From Letharia columbiana (lineage: Eukaryota > Ascomycota > Lecanoromycetes > Lecanorales > Parmeliaceae), in NCBI RefSeq assembly GCF_014066305.1, contig NW_023501055.1:1-64000 (forward strand): 64,000 bases of DNA. The letters are read 5' to 3'. The notes under the pieces are model-generated. The model made no database searches and was not told where the DNA came from. It saw nothing but the letters and a program-made list of their open reading frames with translations. The translations under genes were made by a program, and so were the position numbers. Every line of letters begins with the position of its first letter. Positions within the stretch are counted from its first letter, which is position 1. This document shows, piece after piece, positions 1 to 10,530 of this stretch.

Positions 1-692
1 TTACTTTTTTTTTTCTTAAAAAAATCTTTTATATATATCTTAATAATAGAAATAGATTTTAAAAGTATTCGATTAATAACGAGATTAACATATTTAAGAA
101 ATATTCGAAATTCTATATTTCTAACTTATTTAAAAGAAAGATTTTAAGTTATAGTCTATTAAAGATATAGATATTTTAGAGTATTCTTATCTAGATTAAT
201 ATCTATTAACTTCGCTCTTCTTTTCTCTTTTAGTTATATATTAATTTTCGCTCTATAAAGTATAGCTATATTAATATCTATCTTATCTTATATTCTCTTT
301 TTAGTTATTATATTAATTATAGAATTAATAAAATAATTCTTCTTTAAATATTAAGAGATAGCTCTTAAATCGCTACTATAATTATAGATCTTTAAGTATT
401 AATTATAGACGAATTTATTATCGCGTATAATTCTATATTTATAAATTATAGAGATTTTAATTCTTTATCTCTTATTAGATATCTCTAATATCTAAGAGAT
501 ATTAAACTTCGAGTTTAGTATTTATAGTAAATCTAATATAAAATTCTCGAATTCGAAGAATATAAAGGTATTTTCTCTATTATTAAGTCTTTTTATAGAT
601 TTAATAGATATCTTAATAAGTATTAAATAATTATTTAAGATCTAAGAAATAGATTATTTCTTTAGTTTAATCTTAGAAATTACTAATCTTTA
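1..692. repeat. AT-rich RIP-degraded DNA
   Basis: There is no coding potential in any frame. The stretch is dominated by TA steps, CA and TG are almost absent, and the remaining cytosines sit mostly in CG or CT. This is the pattern RIP leaves in duplicated DNA. I cannot identify the parent element. Confidence 0.6.
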
Positions 693-1334
693 CATCTGCA
701 AATCTGAAAAGTTCCTTTCCGCACGATTTCCGTCGGGTTCGTATTATAAGCACGATTTAGCACAATTTAGTCTATTAAGCAAACTTTACCTATATCTAAC
801 CCTTTTTACTAATTTAGTAACTATCTTAATTCTTTCCACTAGTTCTATCAGTTTAGCAACTTAAAAAAAATTTATAACTTTAAAAATTTTACGTAATATA
901 CTCTAATATACTCTACTAGTAAGTATTATTCTATATATATATAACATTAATATATATCATCATTAATATACGTATTATTATACGCTATATTAGAGTATTA
1001 TCTACGTAACTAATTTTATTAAATTATTTAATTTCGTAGCTAAATTTAAGTTAATATTAATACTCGTCGTCGTAGAATCTTATCGTCATAACGTCGATTA
1101 TTAGAACTTTTCTTTTTTTATATATATTACTATTAAACTAGTAGAACTAGCGGAAAAGATTAGAATAGTTATTAAATTGACGGAATTTTAACTGATTTTT
1201 AAGATAGTTATTAAACCGGCGGAATTTTGGCTGATTTTTGAGATAGTTACTAAACCGGCGGAATTCTTAATTTCAGCCCTATTCGCAAGATCAGCAATTT
1301 GAAATTTAGTAGGAACTTTTCAGATTTGCAGATG
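693..1334. mobile_element. TIR element (MITE-like), copy 1, TA target duplication
   Basis: The two ends are perfect inverted repeats of about 24 bp, beginning CATCTGCAAATCTGAAAAG and closing with its complement CTTTTCAGATTTGCAGATG. The element is 642 bp and is flanked on both sides by TA (691-692 and 1335-1336), as expected for Tc1/mariner-type integration. It has no open reading frame of note, so it is non-autonomous. Its interior is AT-rich with many CA-to-TA changes relative to the copy at 43,361-43,945, which is better preserved. The transposase that moved it is not in this window. Confidence 0.85.
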
Positions 1335-1540
1335 TAAGAGTCGATATTTCATATACGCTTAATAATCTTATTATTAAAGGCTATAAACTTTATAGTAATA
1401 TTAAATAGATTAATAGTAATAGTAAGAGCCTTTAATAGCTCGAAATCGCTATTATTATATATTATAATAATATATATATTAAATAAAGAATAACTATTTA
1501 TATAGCGTATCTTAGAGAAAAAACTTTTTTTAAGAAGAAC
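1335..1540. repeat. AT-rich RIP-degraded DNA
   Basis: Continuation of the degraded repeat into which the TIR element inserted. Nothing recognisable is present. Confidence 0.5.
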
Positions 1541-2048
1541 TATTAAATAAAAAAAAAATAACTTAAATAAATTAAAAAAATTTATAATTTTTTAAAAATT
1601 AATTTTTAAAATAAAAAAAATTTAAAAAAAAAAAATAAAATATTTTATTTTTTTTAATTATTTTTTTTTAAAAAAAATAATTAATTTTTTTTTAAAAAAA
1701 AAAAAAAAAATTATTAAATAAAAAAAAAAAAAATATAAAATAAAAAAAAAAAAATAAAAAAATTAAAAAAAAAAAAATTTTTATAATTATTATAAAAAAA
1801 AAAAATAAAAAAAATTTTTTATTAAATTTAAAAAAATATTTTTTAAATTATTAAAAAATTATAAAATAATAAAAAAAATAAAAAAAAAAAATAAAAAAAA
1901 TTAAAAATTAAAATTATAAAATAAAATTTAAATTTAAAAAAAATTTAATAATATTAAAAAAAAAAAAAAAATAAAATAATTTTATAATTTTATTATTTTT
2001 TTTTTAATAATTTATTATTTTATAATTTATTTTAAAATTTAATAAAAA

Positions 2049-2081
<33 letters not shown>

Positions 2082-2353
2082 AAAAAATAAAAAAAAAAAA
2101 AAAAAAAATAAAAAATTTTATTTATTTTAAATAAATTTAATTAATATTATATAAAATAAAAAATAATTAATATTATTTTTATTTTTATAATTTTTTAAAT
2201 TTAAAATAAAAAAAAAAAAAAAAAAAAAAATAATAAAAAAAAAAAAAATAAAAATATAATAAATATATAAAAAAAAAAAAAAAAAAAAAAATAAAAAAAA
2301 AAATAATATAAAATAAAAAAAAAAAAAAAAAAAAATAAAAATAAAAAAATAAA

Positions 2354-2393
<40 letters not shown>

Positions 2394-2458
2394 AAAAAAA
2401 AATAAAAAAAAAAAAAATAAAAAAAAAATAAAAAAAAAAAAAATAAAAAAAAAAAAAA

Positions 2459-2505
<47 letters not shown>

Positions 2506-2508
2506 AAG
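1541..2508. repeat. Nearly pure A/T low-complexity tract, suspected assembly artefact
   Basis: Nearly a kilobase contains almost no G or C, just runs of A broken by T. The run lengths are irregular and follow no repeat unit, unlike the RIP-type DNA around it, which keeps CG and CT. It ends abruptly in a G/C homopolymer tract. Poly-phenylalanine reading frames on the minus strand here are a consequence of poly-A and are not genes. I infer low-quality consensus sequence or a collapsed gap, but a genuine A-rich tract cannot be excluded from sequence alone. Confidence 0.6.
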
Positions 2509-2547
2509 GCCCCCCCGCCCGCCCCCCCCCCCCCCGCCCGCCCGGGG
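2509..2547. repeat. C-rich homopolymer tract at the junction with the gene island
   Basis: Runs of 5 to 14 cytosines separated by single guanines follow directly after the A/T tract. It ends about 10 bp from the FRE1 stop codon. A poly-A to poly-C switch at the edge of the gene island suggests an assembly or polishing artefact. Confidence 0.6.
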
Positions 2548-2557
2548 TCGTCTTCGT

Positions 2558-4607
2558 TCACAATCCATACTCCTCGACATGAAGATGGATACCCTGCGCA
2601 CCGGTACCTTTATGAACTGCCCGTTCATCTGATAACGTAGCTACACAATTTCGTACCGTGGAGGTCACGCCCTTGCCCCCACAGATTGTAACGGAGGTTT
2701 CTCCTGCCGACGCCTCAACGGGTTTGCGCACAAAGCTCGCAAGACTTGGTCTCCCGAATGTATACTGGACTGAGCTGCCTTTCTCAGGACTACGATCGTG
2801 GTGTCCTTCGTTAACTCTGATCCCCACACTATGCTCCTCTCCTTCTATCGAGCCTTCCATTTTGGAATCGACAACGACCTTGTCGAAGCTAAAGGACGAT
2901 TGTTCTGTCTTCGTTTGCATCAGAGTCTTAGCAGGCGTGTCGAAAGAGCTGAAATTCGACAGATTGCCGATTTTCAATGCAGCGTCGTCTTCACAGGCAG
3001 GATCCTCCTCATTGACTGTGACGGCAACCATGATATGCAATGAAACCTTCGGTTTAGAAGCTGCAGCGAGCAGCCGTGAAATGTAGCCGTCGATGTGCGA
3101 TTTATGCCTAATCAATAAAAGGCAGTCAATCCTCCTTACGCAGCAAGGGTCTTTGAGGACAGTCTCAAGAATTGGGAGGGTAAATGAGGCACCGGTGGAT
3201 GCGGAGATGAGAACGAGAGTCTCATAAGTGTTCCAAATTGGAAGGTTGCCGAAGGGACCTGTCAGGAAGGCTGTCACCGCAGCTCAGGAGGTTGCCTGGG
3301 AGGAAACAGCTCGTCGGAATAGCTTTCGTGCGAAACCAGAGCGAGCGCGTATGATCAATTGCACTTTGTTGGGGCTGTCCTCGCAATTTCCTCCATCGGG
3401 GATGTTTGCGATTGTGAAAGGGTGCGATTCCAGAGGTCCTAAGGTTGAGCACCACAAGAGCACGTGCTGCCCAGCCTTCCAAGAGAACCCAACATCATGG
3501 ACAGTCAGCACTGTGATTTCTCCAGCCAAAGCCTGTAGTTCCGCGGAGTGGCCTAGTCGCTTGCCTGCAATCAAGCCGAACGTCTTTTTCCGAATGGCAA
3601 TGTTACGGCAGAGCAAGATACAGAATTGGTACACTCGACCAGAAAGTGCGAAAGCCACTGCCATCCAGAGGTTATATGATGCATACGCAGGCACGTGGCT
3701 ATGCAATAGCCACAGGAAAACGCCGGCTGAGAGGATATGCTGAAGCACGAAGAATTCGTAGCACAGACGCCGGAGAGGGATGAGAGAGCTGATCGTAGTC
3801 CAGGCCAATACTGCCCAAAGTCCAAGGCCGTACTTGACCATCGGCATCATCGCCAATTCAATGCGAATGAAATCCGCCCGCACCCATTCACTTAAGAAAA
3901 ATGAGCCGTGGATTGTGACCGTCACAAAAAGGGTTCTAGACACCCATCTATGCAGCCAATTCACATCGACATAAGATGATCCGAGAAGGAAGCTGGCAAT
4001 GTTGACTTTGCCAGCCAGGAGAAAGATAAAAGGGACCTGTGTGACAGACACCCATGCCGCTCTAAATCCCACACGCTCCCAATAATATGCATCGTGGATA
4101 ATAGACCTTGTTATCAGGGACAAGGCAATGATAATCCAGTATATTAGTATGACCAGCGACGGCCCTAGAGGCGGAGGAGTCAACCACGCGCAGCCCGGCC
4201 GGATAAAGTGGACCACTTGAGGATAAGACACTTCTCTAAAGATTGCGACTGATGTGGCATATGCTCGGGATACCAAATCCCGAGGTCTCGTAGGATGAGA
4301 AAGGGAAAGCGCACGCGATAACCGTTTACTTGAAAAGAGCACAATCAGCATCGTTTCCCAAGGCTACAGCTTAAGGGCCCGAGATCGCAGGCCGTCAGGT
4401 AAGGCAGGATACTAACTGTGACCAAGACCCGAAGGCTCCAAGACCTTTGAGGAACAATGCAGACGCGAAGAAGGCGGCGACGAGGTACCAGTACATGCGA
4501 GCCAGCATCTGGTTAAGCGGCCGAAACATGCCATCTAAGCCCATATCCATCCCCGTACCCTCCATACCAGACATGCTATCAAAATTAGTCATAGAGGATG
4601 AGTCCAT
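2558..4607 (-). pseudogene. Ferric/cupric reductase transmembrane protein with one in-frame TGA (FRE1)
   Basis: FRE-family flavocytochrome that passes electrons from NADPH through FAD and two hemes to extracellular Fe(III) or Cu(II) at the plasma membrane. Exon 1 is 4607-4417 and exon 2 is 4328-2558. The intron 4329-4416 has a GTTAGT donor and CAAG acceptor, and the joined frame is 654 codons. The N-terminus is Met-rich. The ferric-reductase membrane domain carries paired histidines (WLHRW...TIHG and LQHIL...LLHSH). The FAD motif HPFTIAN is followed by the NADPH-binding segment (TGPFG, ISASTGASFTLP), the CGGKG motif and the C-terminal HVEEYGL. A TGA at 3286-3284 (codon 412) interrupts the frame between FAD and NADPH domains. 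The frame and homology continue unbroken on both sides, so this is a single nonsense change rather than a gene end. Any intron removing it would be under 30 nt. Truncation would remove the NADPH domain and abolish activity. The gene lies head to head with the Ctr2-like gene. Confidence 0.88.
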
Positions 4608-4696
4608 GTTCTCTTTCTCAATTCTTGAGCCGAGTCGTTTGCTTAGAATCTAAACTGTGGAAGACGCTGACGGCAAAAGGTGAAATAGGTAGCAGC

Positions 4697-4743
4697 TAAT
4701 CGTATGGGAACACGCTTAAGTGTAGCGTGTTCCCATACGATTA
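4697..4743. repeat. Perfect 20-bp inverted repeat (hairpin) upstream of FRE1
   Basis: Arms 4697-4716 and 4724-4743 are exact reverse complements separated by a 7-nt loop. The arm core is GTATGGGAACACGC. It lies 90 bp upstream of the FRE1 start and may be inside its leader. It has neither the T-run nor the context of a terminator. A dimeric regulator site or a foldback remnant are the alternatives. Confidence 0.9.
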
Positions 4744-4950
4744 TTCTACGTCAGATGGTGCTTTGATGAAATTTGCCACATGGCGACACTCTTTGCTGAG
4801 TGAGGGACCGAAAGGGTCCGAACATCTCTCGTCTCGTTCAACTGCACATCGGCAGCAAGTGATAAAATACTAAAGTGGTATCATAACGGTCGGGTTACGG
4901 ATGTATCTTTCGGACCGTTTACACTAGCTTCATGTCGACGCCCTGCAGAA

Positions 4951-4959
4951 ACTTGCTCA
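4951..4959 (-). promoter_or_regulatory. Mac1/Cuf1-like copper element candidate (TGAGCAAGT on minus)
   Basis: ACTTGCTCA on the plus strand matches seven of eight bases of the yeast Mac1 element TTTGCTCA. The same 9-mer occurs at 9025-9033 and 13890-13898, also between metal genes. It is 344 bp upstream of the FRE1 start. Confidence 0.35.
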
Positions 4960-5595
4960 AATCCACGCAAATAATCCGCAAAGTCTCCGTCGTTTCCCAG
5001 AGCACGTTTCAACGCAACGTGGGTATCTAGAGTAGTGCATGTTCACAGGGTCCAAGGGAACACGCGACCGAGGCAGACCGATCTTCGGAACGCCACCAAA
5101 GCCACGGTATAGGTTGCCATATCCGCCCTGATGCTCATATTATTATTCGGCTCGTCTCATCGGCCAATAAGCAACAAGACGGCGTTGCTTTCCATCGCCC
5201 ATTCCTCACCGGCTTTGAATGGCATCCAACGTCAACGACATCTTTTACCGCCCCTCTTCCCCAAAACATTCTCAAACCCTCTCACATCTGACCATTGAAG
5301 GATGACAAAGCAGTCTCCTCTGCTGCTTCATCGTGCTCGGCCGAGACGTTACTTTATAGATCAGATACATGCAATTGCCATCAATGTCATGTCGTCCTCT
5401 GGGCATCAGCCTCGTTCGCCGCATGTTTCTGCTATTCGTTTGGGGACCCATGCTGACTACGTCTCCTTCTCCACATACGCTCCTAATGCTCCAGCAAAAC
5501 ATCTCTGACGAAATGAATATTTTCCATCTTGATGCACCTGTATTGTCTATCAATTCTCACGTCTCCAATATCACTCACTTCATCACATCGACATC

Positions 5596-6233
5596 ATGGA
5601 TATGTCCTCTTCGCCTTCCGCATCCATGCCCATGCCCTCCTCAAGTTCCATTACAGCCACGATGTCTATGTCCACCATGCAAATGGTCTTTTACACCTCT
5701 ACCACTACACCGCTCTATTCCAGCTCTTAAACACCCTCAACCACGGGGCAGTACGCTGGCACCTGTATCTTCCTAATAGTCCTCGCCACCCTTTTTAGAG
5801 CCTTGTTCGCGTTACGGGCGGTCCAAGAGCGGATATGGCAGCAGATGAAGTCAAGGCGCCGGTACATCATTGTGGGCGCAGAGGAGAAAGAGAATAACAG
5901 TAGGTCGAGCGCGGATGATTCGAAGATGAGCGTATCCAGCGAGCAAAGTAACGAGGGGAGCATGGCTATCTTGAAGGGGAATATTTCGGGCGTCCGGCCG
6001 TGGAGAACAACGCAAGATGTGCCGCGAGCGTGCTTGGATGTGGTAATTGCTGGGGTTGGGTATCTATTGTAGGTTTCATTTCGGCTTTCTTTTCACCTTG
6101 ATATTACTGACTATGATTCAGAATGGTGGCAGTCATGAGCCTGAACGTAGGGTACTATATGTCTGTTCTTGGTGGCACATTCCTCGGCAATCTGCTTGCT
6201 GGCCGTTTTTCAGCCGCGCCTACAAGCCACTAA
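5596..6233 (+). pseudogene. Ctr2-like copper transporter with one in-frame TAA
   Basis: Copper transporter of the Ctr family, probably vacuolar or plasma membrane, importing Cu(I). Exons are 5596-6068 and 6122-6233. The intron 6069-6121 (GTAGGT..TTCAG) contains a TACTGAC branch site. The joined frame is 195 codons. The N-terminus is Met/Ser-rich (MDMSSS..., several MxM). A first membrane segment follows the TGQYAG motif. The second carries MxxxM (MVAVM) and the GxxxG of GGTFLG, then LLAGRF before the natural stop. These are the pore and packing motifs of Ctr proteins. A TAA at 5728-5730 (codon 45) interrupts the frame just before TPSTTGQYAG, where I recall homologues having Trp. TGG to TAA would need two G-to-A changes, as RIP makes. 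Translation beyond the stop is otherwise intact over 150 codons, so loss looks recent. Confidence 0.87.
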
Positions 6234-7788
6234 AGCCTGAGCCGCGAGGTCGAAGCCGAGAGTATCTGACACTCAAGTATCCATGCGAACACTCTGGACT
6301 CACGTGTCATTTCCAACGCCTTAACGGTAACCCTGTCTTACCCCAACGACAACTCATCACCTTGAGCGTTTCGGAATAGGCAGCGAATGATTTTTGAGCA
6401 AGGGCAAGAGAAAATAATGACCGAGAGATGGCGCTCCCATTGACAAAAAAACAACACTAGTAATGTAATGAGGAGACAATTGTGACATACCTTTCAAGCG
6501 TCTCCGACATTTCGGACATCTTTGTGATGTTGTCGCGCTTGACTCCAAAGGCAAGCACGACAACGTCAACATCAACAAAGAAATCACCAGCCAGAGCTGT
6601 TTGCCTTTTTTCCTGCTCTTAGCCGATTGATTGCTAGCTTTATAGAAAAACAATGGAGCAGCTTCACCATGATCTGGCCACAGATCACAAAGTCATCATA
6701 CAATGTCTTCGGTCTAGCGTGAGCAGGTTTGCGCATATACCCCGTTCCATGGCCGGTAACTTGAACGGATCAACGGTAAAATTCGCAAACTTGATCAACC
6801 AATGTGTTACATACATGTACCGTGTTTTGATAATCAGATGTGTGGCTGCGTGGTCCAAGAACGATGCCATCATGAACAAATATTGGAACAACGCTCGCGC
6901 AACAACCGTTTCTTTGGGAGCTGATATTCGGCTTGCCGAAAACCAGCACTGGCATCTTAGAATACCCCTGCCAATCCAACCATTGATCACCTTCCTTCAT
7001 TTGGAGCTCAACAGCACTGCCATTACTAGCCACACTCTTTAGCCTATCTTACTCTTTGTCTTTACTCATCATACACCCTTCCCTTCAAGAAATGTGGTCT
7101 TTTTGAAATTCTAAAATCACGAAAGTTCCATTCTCAGACTTTAATTATCAAGACGTTTGAGCAAATCAATTCAAAAATATCTTATTGATCTTGGCATCCT
7201 AGATTATTGGGTCTTCTCTCTTCCCTTTGGCTAGATCAAGCACGTTTGTTTCTTTCTCTGCGCCTTCTAGTCGACACGGCGACCTCACAGCAGCGAATCC
7301 AGCAGTGGTGGATCCTGCATCAATGCTTCACACCATCCAAATCAAAGATACACCTAACGGCCAGAATGAATCAGAGCTAGGGGAGAGGCTAAACCTGGCC
7401 GTTGGAGGCAGTGGAGTAATCGGACGCTTGTTATCGGTTGTAGCTGGGGGGGGGGAGATTGGAAACGTGGTCATTGGGTGGGACTCGGCGGGTGTACTCG
7501 GACTGACTGGAGTTGGTTGGGTCATACTGTGCGAATAGTGAGGCATGAGAGGCGGTTATCCAAGCCTTCGGACTGTAAACACTCCGAGAGAATAAGACGC
7601 AAACTATTCATTGATGGAAAGCAGTTGAAGTGTATCCTACCGCATCTTCTGCGGTTATCTCCTGGTTAGTCGTGGTGGTTTCATGGCTAAGATTACATGC
7701 GTATTGTAAAGCATGTTCTGCTCTTGTTCCCCTTTCATTCCGAATATCACATTATGAGTTTTCTGCCATATAAACGCCATCGACCAAC
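6234..7788. other. Intergenic, no confident gene
   Basis: This 1.55-kb stretch lies between the 3' ends of the two copper transporter genes, which converge. A minus-strand frame at 7033-6770 (87 codons) has unbiased composition and no family I recognise. Another frame pair at 7227-7546 is low-complexity and Pro/Ser-rich on the minus strand. TGAGCAAA, the exact complement of the Mac1 element TTTGCTCA, occurs at 7158-7165, and TGAGCAAGG at 6395-6403. Neither is placed like a promoter element for the converging genes. Confidence 0.4.
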
Positions 7789-8603
7789 TCACGCGCAGCA
7801 CGCGGCGTTCTCAGACGAAGTACTTGTCAAAGCAATCGTGGTCAGCAGAGTGCTCGGCTTGAAAAGAGGATACTTACATGCTTGCAGCGCCCGATGCATC
7901 CCAGGAGAAGATGAAAAAGCCAATAAATGCTCCTATGAAAACGCAGGCGAGTATGTATCCGTTGTAATACATGGCCAAGAGCATGATCAAGTACGCAACG
8001 GAAAACTGCAGCGTGTAGATGCCCGCGCGAATGGCTTGCTGGAGCACGCTTGGGACATGACCAGGTGCTCTCAGCGGTAAAGACCTTTCCCAGTCCCCCA
8101 GTAAAGGAACAGCCGAATGAGGAGGATCTTTCACATTGCTGATGTCATTGCTGTCGGCACTGCCCTTCCTGTCGGACTTAGAGGTATTGAAAGCACGACC
8201 TGCCTCGTAGTCATACGTGGCGTGTTGCTGGATCAGCCGGTCGTATTCGCGCTGCAAGCGGCGCGAGAATTCGAGAAGAAGCACAAGGCCGATGACGCAG
8301 ATGCATGAGCCGACAAACATGCCTCTTGAGGTTATGTGCCATGTCGTCGATAGGAAGCACGCGTCGAGGGTATACCAGTTCCAGAACATCTATGATAAAA
8401 TGTAAGTTACGTAAATGAGTATTGGAAAGTCGTGAGCAAAGGACGATACGTACTGAAGATTTGCAATTCACCGAGCTACCCATGTCCATACCGGGCATAC
8501 CTGGCATGCCCATTTCAGGTGCCCCAGTGGCGGAGCTGGGTATTGGGATACCTGGTGTGTATGTTACCATGGCCGAACCCATTGAAGTTGTCATCATGTC
8601 CAT
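7789..8603 (-). CDS. Ctr-type high-affinity copper transporter
   Basis: Plasma-membrane Cu(I) importer that forms a trimeric pore. Three exons: 8603-8454, 8389-7878 and 7822-7789. Introns are 8390-8453 (GTACGT..CATAG) and 7823-7877 (GTAAGT..CAAG, with a CTGAC branch site). The joined frame is 232 codons with no internal stop. The N-terminus is rich in Met motifs (MDMM, MGMPGMPGMDMG) that bind copper outside the cell. The segment MFWNWYTLDACFLSTTWHITSRGMF enters the first membrane helix, followed by a basic loop. The second and third helices contain MLLAM (the MxxxM pore filter), NGY and GAFIG (GxxxG). The final 34-nt exon adds a tail containing CC, like the C-terminal copper-binding Cys of fungal Ctr proteins. 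Ignoring that last exon would give a false end at 7874. It looks functional, unlike the neighbouring Ctr2-like gene. Confidence 0.92.
8433..8440 (-). promoter_or_regulatory. Exact Mac1-type word TTTGCTCA in intron 1 of the Ctr gene
   Basis: On the minus strand the first intron contains TTTGCTCA, identical to the yeast Mac1 consensus. An intronic site is unusual, so this may be chance. Confidence 0.2.
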
Positions 8604-9359
8604 TGCGAGTATGATCGTTCTGTATGTAGGCTGAATTCAGGGAAGCTGTCAGAGGCTCATAACATGTAGCGTAGCCTCGACGTGAGACGTGGCGATGATT
8701 TGCCAGGTAAGCGAAGTGAAGGTGCCAGAAGATGCTTTAAGCAAACGAAATCATGAATGCTGAAGCAGCGAGTCTTCTCACATGAGTGTCTCAGGCACGC
8801 TTTCAAATGGAGCTGAGTTGGGGGCGTCGGCACTATCGTTGAGTTTACATCCTTCTAAGTCGAGAAGGGTGGGCCAAAGACGCTTACGCAGGTCTGCAGG
8901 GTATGAATCACGGTTCGATCGTTTGTCTTGCTCGTTACAAGGCCATGTCACAACGTGTTTCACTGTAGGGTTGTTTGTCGTTGCATTACCGATCCTTGTA
9001 GCGGAAAGTTCGTGTGCGCAATTTTGAGCAAGTATTCGGTGAATCCGGAAAAATACACCGGCGAGCATGTGCGAGAGACGCAACGTGTGTATCTGGAAAA
9101 AAATCAAGTTGATTCAGTCTTCTCCGACAGGCAAAGATCTTCATCTAACTGTGGACTTTTTCATGGCACACCTGTTATTGATTGATAGTAACAGTAGTAT
9201 CTTGGTCTGTTTTCCTTATTGCTGTTGATCAGAAACACCAGTCACAGCGTTCTAACATCTTTGATGGCCAGATACTCTTTCCTGTGTAAGAAGGCCCCTT
9301 CTCTGGATCTTTTCGATTACACTTCTTTCTCAGCAATGTTCGTCCGATAACGCCAGGTC
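8604..9359. promoter_or_regulatory. Divergent intergenic region between the Ctr gene and the second reductase
   Basis: No coding sequence is supported. TGAGCAAGT at 9025-9033 repeats the word found upstream of FRE1 and between the BIM1-like and CFEM genes. It is about 420 bp upstream of the Ctr start codon. The 109-codon minus-strand frame at 9107-8778 shows no family features. Confidence 0.35.
9025..9033 (+). promoter_or_regulatory. TGAGCAAGT copper-element candidate
   Basis: Same 9-mer as at 4951-4959 (opposite strand) and 13890-13898, lying between a Ctr gene and a reductase relic. Its role is inferred only. Confidence 0.35.
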
Positions 9360-10530
9360 ATCAGAACAATGACATCAGCGGCTCATGTCATGTCAATGGC
9401 CTCAGGCGCCTCTTTACAGGCCTGGCCCACGAGAAGCAGAACCTTTTCCATCGCTGGGTCAGTTGTTTGGTGTTCGGGCTCACTTGCCTCGTACTGTGCC
9501 CTTCATAGTCGCTCCTCGGCATTATGGAGGATACCCGGCTCTGCACAAGCGATACTACAACCCTGAGGGTCCCGAGGTCAATTGACGCCCCATCTTCCTT
9601 ATACGTGGTTGTGTCTATCCAGATAGTAGACGAGTGTACCAGCGTTGGCGAATTTTTTCGGGATTTTTGTCCCTTTTCTGCCACACATCCGTCACCGATT
9701 GTATGAGACATTTTACTTCTCCCATTTTTTCCTTGCTGTAACCTACGTCGGGCTTTGCTTTTGGCATCTTTGTCATTAGGGCCGTTCGTGGGCGTATCTT
9801 TGGGCAACATTGGCGTGGTGGATATTGTCAATCTTCGGACGTGTGTCCTAGCACAACCAGTCTTCCAGATTTAACAACCCGGGGCTGACAGGATTCTCAA
9901 CTTGTGTCCGGGCTCTCCCTGACCGCATGACAAGGGTTGATGTCCTGGTTCCTCAACGTTTCCCTGGAGATCCGGCTAACACGGCTCCCTCCGTTCCCCG
10001 TCGCCCTCTGTCTTTTACACCCATACTTTCTCTATCGCTTCCAGTCCCCAGTGGGCAAGCGATCGACATAGTCAGAATACCTCAGAGGTGCAAACAGTTA
10101 GCTTTTTCGTACGCTCACATGCAGGATTCACACGCAAGCTCTCATGCTATACAAGCAATAACAATAATAGCCTATACACTTGTAGATAGACGGCCCGAAC
10201 TGTGGAAACGGTCGTCGCATAGAGAATGAGTATGACACAATCATTCTTGTTGCTGGGGGCACCGGGAGTACACGCTGCCCCCCGTTACTACAGCACATTT
10301 GGCTGGAGATGAAGGAGTATACTACTCGCGCGGCAAATGTTAAGCTGCTTTGGGTAATGCGAGACACAGCGTCCCTAGGATGGGTGTCACAGAAGCTAGG
10401 GGAAATGTCCCATTTGGCCACTGGAGGGACAGTCGTGACGGAATTCTTCGTCACAGGTCAACCTCGGCCGGAGGAAAGGTTGCCTCTAGGAATATATAAA
10501 GGAAAAGCTGAAGCTGGCGATAGATAGGAT
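9360..10530 (+). pseudogene. Second ferric reductase, heavily mutated relic (FRE2)
   Basis: FRE-family pseudogene readable only by changing frame. In order: GLAHEKQNLFHRW (about 9414-9453, heme His region); VAPRHYGGYPALHKRYYNPEG (about 9508-9570); a membrane segment YETFYFSHFFLAVTYVGLC with WHLCH (about 9702-9776); RVDVLVPQRF and SLR (FAD domain, about 9930-10000); GFTRKL (10125-10142); IDGP (10186-10197); the NADPH loop LVAGGTGST (10246-10272); LLWVMRD. Stops fall at TAG 9777, TAG 9849, TAA 9977 and TAG 10183, with frame changes near 9490, 9955 and 10150. At 9849 and 10183 the homology suggests Trp codons, and at 9977 a Gln, all compatible with C:G to T:A change. Faint C-terminal similarity may reach about 10,800. 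It is more diverged from FRE1 than a recent duplicate would be. Confidence 0.82.

Larger units (their letters stand above)
4608..5595. promoter_or_regulatory. Divergent intergenic region between FRE1 and the Ctr2-like gene
   Basis: This 988-bp region between two divergent metal genes contains no convincing coding sequence. It holds a perfect 20-bp hairpin (4697-4743), a TTTGCTGA word (4793-4800) resembling a fungal Cuf1 copper element, and ACTTGCTCA (4951-4959), close to the Mac1 element TTTGCTCA. A shared copper- or iron-responsive promoter is an inference from gene orientation and these words. Confidence 0.45.

Noticed and set aside
2127..2628. Minus-strand frames rich in phenylalanine (also 34,094-34,285)
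   Set aside because: They are translations of poly-A tracts, with no real protein composition.
2627..2635. ATCTGATAA, matching the SreA-type iron GATA motif
   Set aside because: It lies inside the FRE1 coding sequence near its 3' end, not in a promoter.
3275..3277. GTG as start of a separate gene for the NADPH domain
   Set aside because: It is in frame with the upstream reductase and only follows the internal TGA; fungal genes do not normally start at GTG.
3284..3286. Programmed readthrough or selenocysteine at the TGA
   Set aside because: The following bases (GCT) are not the known CTA readthrough context, and fungi lack selenocysteine insertion.
8117..8634. Plus-strand frames over the Ctr gene
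   Set aside because: Antisense shadows of the spliced minus-strand transporter.
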